Of a DNA stretch of 64,000 nucleotides, positions 55,771 to 64,000 are shown in pieces; positions within the stretch are counted from its first letter, which is position 1, and the number at the start of each line of letters is the position of its first letter. Source of the DNA: Polysphondylium violaceum. Taxonomy: Eukaryota > Evosea > Eumycetozoa > Dictyosteliales > Dictyosteliaceae. The DNA lies in NCBI GenBank assembly GCA_000277445.1, contig AJWJ01000028.1, forward strand, positions 23,321 to 87,320, read 5' to 3'. Made by a program: the position numbers and the translations under genes. The notes beneath the pieces were generated by a model that did no database searches, was not told where the DNA came from, and saw nothing but the letters and a program-made list of their open reading frames with translations.

Positions 55771-58700
55771 ATGAAAGTAAGAAAGAAAACTGAGAAAAGA
55801 AATAATAGTAGTAATAGTAATAGTAGTAATAATAGCAATAATAGTAATAATGATCATGGTGATATCGATTACCATAGTCGTCAAACTAGTAGTGGTGATA
55901 TGACAACAATTACAGAAATTGATTATATTGAAGAGGAATACAGTAGTACAAGTAGTAGTAGCAATAGTATCATTGAAAGTGAGGATACTCAACCAATTCC
56001 ATTCTATCAATTCCACAATAATCAACAAAACTATGGAACAATAGAAGAAGAGGATGAAGAAATTGATGATAACAGTAGTTTTAGTAGTGCACAATCAGAT
56101 GATGAAATGAAATCAATCAAAAACAACAACAACAACAATCTACAGCATCAGCAATATAGCTTTAAATACAATGATGATGAACATTATAGAAATAAAAACA
56201 ATGATGATAATGGTGATATAAATGATGATAATAATCAACATCACAACTTTTTATATGGATCAGAAAATAATAATATTCGCTTTAGAAGGAGACGTCAAAA
56301 TAGTAGCGAGGAACAAAACATTCATTCACCCCGTACTCAATATAACCATCAACAACAACATCATCATGATATTGGCAATAATCACTACCCACCAAATGAT
56401 ACCAATAATGATCCTTTATTCTTTTCCAATGATTCTGAATCAATCCCAATGACTGATGATATTATTTTAAATTCTAAATTTCCTCGATTATTTTTTACAA
56501 ACCATCTTCATATATGGTAAGTAGGAGTAGTAACATTAATAGATATATGTAATTAGTTACTAATTATATAAATAGGCTAAGTTATTTATTATTTGCATTT
56601 GTTGTTATATTTTGTTGTTTATCAGTTGGACCATTACTTTGGTTACCCATTTCATCACATAAAGGATGTGCATGGTGTAAAGTATTTAAATTGGAATGGA
56701 TTATATCATTTATGTCTGTTGTATCTAGCTTTTTTCATTTTACCATAAGAAAAGATATGTTTCCTTTGTATATGGCATTGGTTGGATTCTATCATGTAAT
56801 CTCTCATAGTGAACCTTTTTTAGAACCCTATCGTATCAATAACTACTTTTCCATTGTAATTACATTGGTGTGTTCTTTTGTAGCATTCTATCCAAAATAT
56901 TCACAACAACAAAAGAAATTAAAATATGACGAGAACAACAATAACAACAACAACTCGTCAGTCTCTAAATGGGTATTGAGTAAGGTGTTTCAGAAAAAGT
57001 ATCTTAAAACAGTGGGCCAAATTATATTGGTATTGGTGACAGTGATATTGCTATTCTTTTCCATACTATTGATGGCCTTAGTCATGCGAGATGAGAAACC
57101 CAGTGAATCTGTCTTTGACATGGTTCATGATATACTTAGTGAATTTTTCATTGAAAGATTCTTTAACTCTTCGTTAGTCTATTTATTTGTCATTAGCTTT
57201 CTCTTTTGCATTACACTCGTCTATCATTGGGAAGTCAAGAAACCATACACGCTGATGGCGTTGGCCTCCATGGTGCCACAACTCACTCAAGCACTCTACA
57301 TGGTCGAACTGGCCGTGGCCGAGGTGCCCAGTGAACGTGTGGGTCCGTTGGGAGGTGGTATATTTTATATATTGAACGTGGTCTCTTATACCTCTTTTTT
57401 CTGTGGTCTGGCCATTGACGTCGTACTTGCCAGTGGCGAACGATACAATAAACTCAAGCGTGAAGGGGAACGATACCATCGTCGTCTGTCAACACAAATC
57501 AACGAACAAAATGAATTTGTTCAAAAGGTCTATGACACTGGCAATGCTCAAATTCTCGAAAAGGTCGACTTTATGCAAAAGTTTGTCGAGCAGATCATCA
57601 TATCCAATCTAGACACAGCTAAAAAGATATCTGAGATTCAGACATCGGATCTCAACTCTCGACAATCGCAGACTGTAAACTCTATTCAACAAGACAGCAA
57701 TCACACGCTTCTCCTACTCAACGATGTAAAATTGGTGCTGGCCATTGAATCGGGACTGATTTCCAGAGAAGACATGCCCATGAATCTGTTTGATTTCCTC
57801 GAGGAACTAATTGAAAAGACGAGCAAGGACATCAAGACCAATGAAATCGAACTCGTCTATAGAATCGATAAAAACGTGCCACTCAATCTCATCTTTGATC
57901 CCACGGCCCTCCTTCAAATTTGCTTTCAACTATTGTCCAATTCAATCAAGTTTACTGAAAAGGGTGAGATTGGTATTTTGATCAAACAGTTGGACAAAAA
58001 GTTGATGTTGGGATTCAACGCCCCTCAACCCAAAGATAACGGAGGAGAAGTGTTTTCAACCACGATGCCAATATTTGATAATGAAACCATTTTATTAGAG
58101 ATCTCTATTTTTGACACGGGCATTGGCATGACAGACGAAGAATTAGAGCTATGCAATAGATTTCAACCCTTTCCCGTATTCAAATCAAAGTCCAAATCAA
58201 TTCAACAACATAACAAAAAACAAGGCTCTGGATTAGGTCTCCTCATATCGTATAAAATATGCAAGAGTATAGGCGGTGAAATCAAAGTCGAGAGAAATGA
58301 ATCTGGTGGACTGATATTCAGAGTTAGATTCCCTGTAAATATAAACACAATAGCCAAATCATCTCTACCTCTGACCATTAGTCCCCAGTACCAAGAGGTA
58401 TTGAATAGTCTGTCGGCGTTAGTCATTGACGACAATATGCATTCTCGATACACGTGTGATTATATCCTTAAGGGTTTGTTGCAATGCAAATCTGTCAGAC
58501 TGGCCGGCAGCAGTGTCGAGGGAATAAGAGAGCTCAAGTTGGCAACATTGAAAACCGATATCAATCTATTGTTGGTCGACTACCATATGCCCGGTTGTGA
58601 TGGCTTGGAAACGATTCAAATGGTCAAAGATAATCCAAATTTCAAAGACATCAAAATCATTTTGATGGTGTTGCCCTACGACGTCATACTAAAGAATGAG

Positions 58701-60882
58701 AACCTAAACGACATCATATTGCTCACAAAACCTGCCACACCCGTGTCTCTTTTGAATGCTATATCCAAATGTTTTGAAATGTGTGATATCAACAACTCTG
58801 ACAACCAAGTGTCGACCTATACATTTACTAACAACAATCTCCATCCATTTGACCAACAAGACCCCAATCTCGGCAACACTGGCATGGAAAATAGAGGCTT
58901 TGGAATTATTGATCAATTTCAACAGCAGGCACACCAATCGAGTCCCTCTCAAGCCACCACAACAAAGCTTAAATTCAATATGGAGTTTCCACTAAAGATA
59001 CCAGAAAGTGGAAAGCCCATTATGAGGGTGTTGGTTGGCGAGAACGATCCCCACATTCAAAATGAAATTCAAATGAATTTAGAATTCTTTGGCTACTTTT
59101 CCACCTTGGTCTCTGATGGTTCCTCGCTGGTCTCGTTGGCTAAAAAGAATTACTATGATTTGATCATCATTGATCTCAACCTGCCGGTCATCAATGGCAT
59201 AGACGCAGTACAAATGATCAGATCTCATCAAGATCAAATCTATACCAACACAATCATGGTTCCCTTCCCTATCGGCATATCGTCAGTTTCGCCCACCTCT
59301 TCGAAAATCAAGAGTATCAGTGCCAAACGAAGATCCTCTCTGGGCACATATACAGAGATATCTCACAAAAGAAAACTTAAATTACCAATCATTGGCGTGT
59401 ACAATAGCAAGGAATTTATCAGCAAAGACATGTTTGATCAAGCCAAGAATCTGTCGATGGACTGCTTCTCTAGCGATATCCTCACCTCGTCGTTGAGGAA
59501 ATATTTATTTGAATTTGAGAAAAAGAGAAAATCAAACGAACTCTCTCCCATTAGATTGTTGTCGGGCGGCGGCAGTGTAGGTGGAGGCGGTAGCTCTGGC
59601 TCGCCTTCTCACACACCCACTCTGACCGACACATCCACAGGCTCCATGTCACCAGGTCCTTTATTGGATCCTTCCTCGCCTATCTCTACAAACTCTGCGC
59701 CCTCCATACTTCCTCTCGCAAGCATTACCTCGACGACAACATCAACTACATCCACTGCCTCAACTACCAGCAGCATAACCAACATCAATCCCAATGTTGG
59801 CAGTATTCATAATATGAATAACTCAAACAATAGCATTAGTATACCTGTTATGATACCAAACAAAGGATCATCCCTATTGAAGCCCCAAAGAAGAGTACAA
59901 GATCTCGAAGAGGTGATCAGTAAATTCGTCCCAATAGAATTCCAACAACTGATTGCACCCTCGGGTATGGAGAACGTGTATCTCGGCGATGCAATATCCA
60001 AAACAATCACCATCTTCTTCTCCGATATCAGAGACTTTACTTCAACCACAGAAAAAATGTTGGTCGACGATGTCATCGATTTCCTCAACACCTATTTGGC
60101 ATTTGCCATACCAGCAATCACAGAAAGAGGTGGATTTATCGACAAGTTTATTGGTGATGCCATTATGGCTATCTTTCCAAACAACGATATGAAAGAACAA
60201 GCCATCTCTGCCGTTAAAGCAGCTGTCGGTATGATGAAATCTTTGGATTTCATGTCTGTCTCTGGTTTTAGATTCTCTACCGTTGAGACTGGTATTGGTA
60301 TCAATACAGGTAAAACAATTATTGGCATCGTTGGTACAGAGACTAGAATGGAGCCAACAGCACTTGGCGATGCAGTAAATTTGGCATCCAGAACTGAACA
60401 ACTGTGTAAAGAATACCAATCTAGAATTTTAATCACCCAATTCACTGTTGAAGCCATAGGTGCCTCGATAGATGAATTCACTATACGTTTAGTTGATTCG
60501 GTCGCTGTAAAAGGTAAATCTGAAGTCGTTGATATCTATGAAGTCATTGATGGCGAAAGGGAAGAAAAAAGAATATTGAAAATGAAAATGCTTCCAAGTT
60601 ATCAAACTGGTATAGAAAACTTTAAAAGAAGAAATTATGAAGATGCTTTATCTCATTTTCAAGTATGTATTAATATTATCTATTCTATTTCTTTTTTTTT
60701 TTTTTCAATGATTCAGAGACTAACCAATAGCTTTATTATACTTACTTTAGAATTGTAATGAAATATTACCAAATGATAAACCAACTATAATTCATATAGA
60801 AAAATGTTTGAATGGTATAAGAGAAATGATGATTGAACAACAACTTCAACAACATGATGAAATCCAACAAGTTCAACAATAA
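55771..60882 (+). CDS. acrA: Adenylyl cyclase with histidine-kinase-like and receiver domains (ACR)
   Basis: Exons 55771-56516, 56576-60662 and 60751-60882 give 1654 residues. A low-complexity N-terminus precedes about seven membrane helices (from LSYLLFAFVVIFCCLSV, about residue 250, to about 530). A kinase-like part follows: no SHELRTP H-box, but LLSNSIKFT, FDTGIGM and GSGLGLLISYKI of an HATPase are kept. Receiver 1 has LLVDYHMPG (Asp about 917) and receiver 2 has IIIDLNLPV (Asp about 1115). A Ser/Thr-rich linker leads to a class III cyclase domain: FFSDIRDFTS (about 1397), DKFIGDAIMAIFP, GINTGKTIIGIVG and LGDAVNLASR. Both metal Asp residues are present. This is the layout of D. discoideum ACR, which makes cAMP during late development and spore maturation. 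The tail is Gln-rich. Start at 55771 because upstream codons look like leader. Confidence 0.92.
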
Positions 60883-60945
60883 AATCACAAATAATAATAA
60901 TAATATATATTTTTAAATCATTTAGGTCCTAATTATTTATTTTAA

Positions 60946-61395
60946 TTATTGATCAATACCTGAATTTTTTTCAGCTTGATCATCTTCCATTACAACTTTA
61001 ATTAATGAATCAATGACAAAGCTCTTTTTGTTTTTTGATAAAGATCTTTCAAAAGACAAGGACTTTGAAATTTTGGGAGAGATCAAAATTTGAGAAGGAA
61101 AGAGATTGGCAAGGGAAGATTCAACTTTGAGTTTGTTTTTTTTAATTGTTTTATATTTAAAAGTTGACATATACTCTTGTTGTTTAAATCCACTCTTGTT
61201 TGGACCACCATAAACCAATGAATGTTTATACTTTGTGCTATATGGATAAGGTTTACATTCAACAGAACCAATGGTTTGCTGATTTTTATTGTCATAATGA
61301 TTTTGATCGTTAACACTATTATTACTGTTTGTAATAATATAGCCAGAGTTTGTAATGTTGTTATTATTTTTTATTTTATTATTATCGCTCTCCAT
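60946..61395 (-). CDS. Small basic protein of unknown function
   Basis: 149 residues, single exon, convergent with the cyclase gene and only 63 bp from its stop. An Asn/Ser/Tyr-rich first third is followed by PYPYSTKYKHSLVYGGPNKS and a Lys-rich middle. The last part may be helical: FPSQILISPKISKSLSFERS, then SFVIDSLIKVVMEDD. No membrane segment or signal peptide. Ser/Arg/Lys patterns around SLSFERSLS could be phosphorylation sites. Not recognised; composition beyond the Asn run suggests a real gene. Confidence 0.55.
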   Translation of the reverse strand: MESDNNKIKNNNNITNSGYIITNSNNSVNDQNHYDNKNQQTIGSVECKPYPYSTKYKHSLVYGGPNKSGFKQQEYMSTFKYKTIKKNKLKVESSLANLFPSQILISPKISKSLSFERSLSKNKKSFVIDSLIKVVMEDDQAEKNSGIDQ

Positions 61396-61735
61396 TTTAT
61401 TGTTTGATTTTTATTTTAATAATTGATTGTGTTTAGATAATAAAAAAAAGAAATCGAACCACTTAAATACCTGTTGTTAATGGCAAAATAAAATAAAAAA
61501 CCAAGATTTATATACTTTTATATATATATCTTAAAAAGATGACGTAATGATTTTTTTTTATTATCTAAAAGGAAATCAAAGTGGTGATTAAGATCAGCTT
61601 TTTTTTTCACTTTTTTAAAAATAGAAACACATGGTGATTGATATCAGAGGGGATGATGACGATAAAGTTGTTGGCAGTAGTATTGTTATATTATGAGTTG
61701 TGTATGTGAGTGTGAGTTGGGTTGATCACAAAAGT
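61396..61735. other. Intergenic
   Basis: No gene seen; AT-rich leader of the small gene and 3' flank of the BFR1-like gene. Confidence 0.45.
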
Positions 61736-63344
61736 TTATTGGGCTTCAACTTCAACGTTGGTGTGGTCTTTGGTGTCTGGGGTAACAGCAGATGGAGTAG
61801 ATTCGCTAGAGTCAGAGGCAACGGTGGATGATTCTTCTTTGGCTTCAGTGGTGGCTTCAACGACTGGTTCAGCAGCTTTAGCTTTAGCTCTTTCTTCCAT
61901 GATTTGAGCAGAGATCTTTTTGTAGTGTTCTTTCTTTGCTTTAATTTGATTGAGAGATTCTTCAATGTCGGCGTATTTGGTTGGTGGTGCCATAGAGAGT
62001 TTTTCAAAATTTGAAAAGATTTCGAGTGAATGTCTAATGACATCTGGGAGTGGTTTTGGGGCAGCAACAGCCTTCTTCTTTTCTCTAGCTTTACCAATTG
62101 GTTCTTTCTTTAATACTTCAAAACCTTCTAAATCTTTGTTAATAAGTTCACGTGGAGCTTCTTGTTTGGTTTCTTTTGGTTTAATAGCCTCTAAATAAGA
62201 GCTTAATGAATCACAATTGTTCATTTCTTCTTCATAAGCAACTTTAGATAATTCTTCTTGACGTCTAAATTATTATTATAATAAATATTAGTATTTATAA
62301 ATTACCTAAACTATATTATTATTATATATACCTTTTTTCTTCATCTAATTTCTTCTTTTCAACTCTTTCAGCATCTCTTTTCTTTCTTTCTTCATCTTTA
62401 GCTTTTCTTTCTTCAACTCTCTTTTCATTTCTTTCTTTAATATAAGCTGCTTTCTTTTCTTTTTCTTCATCAATCAATTTATTGATTTCAGCAATTTTTT
62501 CTTTGGCTTGTTTGAAATCAGCATCCATAGCAGCAATAGAGTCTTCAATAGTTTTTCTTTGAGCTTTGAGTTGATTGACAGTGTTGTCGGTTTCTTCTCT
62601 TGGAACTTCATTTTCTTTGATTTCAGCTGACAAGGTTTCAACTACTCTCTTTTGATTGACAATTTGAATTTCAAATTGTTCATAGGTTTCTCTTTTTTCA
62701 AAATACTCTTCAACTTTTCTCTTTTGTGCGTTGTTTTGAGATTGTTTCTTGAGGAGATTTCTTTGGTTGAGAATTGATTGTTCGTCTTCGATTTGTTTTT
62801 CCAAGGCTTTGTTGGTGTTTTCAATCTCTAAAATGATCTTGTCCATTGGTTGTTTATTGATTTTGAATGTAAATTCTTTTTCAAAATCTAAAAGAGCAGC
62901 TTTTCTTGGTGTTTGAGCATTTTGAAGATCCTTTAAAATTTGTCTTTGTTTCTTGACTTCCTCTTTCTTGGTGCCTGCGTTCTTTGATTTAATACCTTCA
63001 AATACGGCATCCAATGATTTTTTAATACCTTCTTTTTCGTCTCTCTTTGCTTGGAATTCACCTTTTAATTTATCCAATTTAGCTTTTAATGTATTAATCT
63101 CTTCTCTGTAATCATCGATTTTCTTTTGATGAGCATCTACAATTTTATCAGCTGGATATTGTTTACCATCCTTATTGGTGTTGGTGTTGGTGTTGTTACC
63201 GGTAGTAGTAGTGGTAGTAGTGGTTTTCTTGTTATTGTTATTGGATTTGTTGTTTTCCTTGATAACAGAGGCAGCGGAAGCCTTGTTGTCTTTGGTGGTG
63301 GTGGTAGTGGTTGGCTTTTTAGTGTTGGTTTTAGTGTCAGACAT
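61736..63344 (-). CDS. BFR1-like coiled-coil mRNP protein
   Basis: Exons 62332-63344 and 61736-62264 (67-nt GTATAT/TTTAG intron, phase 2) give 513 residues. A Thr/Asn/Lys-rich start is followed by long charged helices from about 65 to 340: KIVDAHQKKIDDYREEINTL, then EFQAKRDEKEGIKKSLDAVF, and a Lys/Arg/Glu single helix KAKDEERKKRDAERVEKKKL. The second exon has EGFEVLKKEPIG, EKLSMAPPTKYADIEESL and KEHYKKISAQI, as in yeast Bfr1 (nuclear segregation protein), which binds mRNAs of secretory proteins at the ER on polysomes. The tail is Ala/Glu/Ser/Thr-rich. Family call rests on the layout and the C-terminal motifs. Confidence 0.75.
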
Positions 63345-64000
63345 ATTTGGATATTATGTATGATGATGAGTGATCAAAGAAAAAGAGAGTGAGGGATATT
63401 TAAAAAAAAAAAAAAGAATTTATATATAAAAAGTTGAGATGAAAAAAAAAATGATTTTCTGTCTGAAAAAAAAAAAATAGAAAAAAAAATAAAAAATAAA
63501 ACAATAAAAATAGAGTTTGACTGGTGAAGTGGGTGTAAGTTTGAGAGGAATAAATTGACGCACAGATACACAAGACACTAAACACAATAGCACAGCTGAT
63601 CAAAAATTAATATTATAAATCTTAACTGAAAAACAGTATTGACAATCTTACTAATATTGGGGGAGAAAAAAAAAAGTTGATGAGCTGTATAAAAAAATTT
63701 TCCAAAAAAATTGAAAAAAAACTTTTTTGAAGGTGACAAGCAAGCTGTGGTCAAATGTGGAAGTTCTAAATTTTTTTTATTTTTCAGGTAACCACATATC
63801 TCACACTCAAAGGGTGTGTCTGTTGTTTTTTATACTGATCTCATTGCAAAGATCTATAAAGTTTAATATATCTAGATACCCATATATGGATATCAGTTTT
63901 ATTTTCAATCAACTCTCAATACATTTAGTTTAACAACATCTTTTTTGATATATATAGAGATATATTTTCTTTTTTTTTTTTTTTTATTTTTTTTTTTTTT
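63345..64000. other. Upstream region of BFR1-like gene and window end
   Basis: No gene seen. A-runs at 63402-63493 next to the gene start. The window ends in T tracts interrupted by TATATATAGAGATATAT (63949-63965). A gene beyond the edge cannot be judged. Confidence 0.45.

Overview
The window reads as nuclear DNA of a dictyostelid social amoeba. The non-coding DNA is very AT-rich with long A and T runs. Most introns are short (43 to 268 nt, usually 58 to 95) with GTAAGT or GTATGT donors. Coding regions carry runs of Asn, Ser, Thr, Asp and Glu. Several genes have lineage-specific forms: a Roco-type kinase, an ACR-type adenylyl cyclase and HssA-like small genes. It looks less extreme in composition than D. 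discoideum; I cannot name the species.

Layout. 1-3748: the 3' end of a Roco-type kinase with WD40 repeats, then a mitochondrial 2-oxodicarboxylate carrier. 3961-5871: four paralogous small genes in two head-to-head pairs. 6491-10503: a ChAPs-family protein and Rab24. 10719-23621, all on the minus strand: Na/K-type P-ATPase, GLE1, a secreted protein, FEN1 and an LCM-type methyltransferase. 23622-25607: gene-poor, with a candidate MITE and a perfect inverted repeat. 25608-47987, all on the plus strand: SEC63, a coiled-coil protein, a secreted GH13 amylase-like enzyme, a TMTC-type protein, a small unknown, an RCC1/BTB protein, a purple acid phosphatase and a long membrane-anchored coiled-coil protein. 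48077-50123, minus: TMEM147 and a secreted CBM49-like protein. 50124-51056: gene-poor with a decayed exon. 51057-51708: a GNAT acetyltransferase. 51788-55423, minus: a divergent CCT-like chaperonin and ALG3. 55771-60882, plus: an adenylyl cyclase of the ACR (AcrA) type. 60946-63344, minus: a small unknown and a BFR1-like coiled-coil protein.

Functional themes. Several proteins belong to the ER or secretory pathway (SEC63, TMEM147, ALG3, TMTC, ChAPs, BFR1-like). They are not co-regulated in any visible way and are probably neighbours by chance.

The most unusual locus is 3961-5871. Four roughly 70-residue proteins each have a 10-nt first exon, an Asp-Ile repeat and a Cys-ending tail. The two divergent promoters match each other only in inverted orientation, while the gene bodies match in direct order. 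This suggests that the promoter between inverted gene copies has flipped.

I saw no tRNA, rRNA or CRISPR array.
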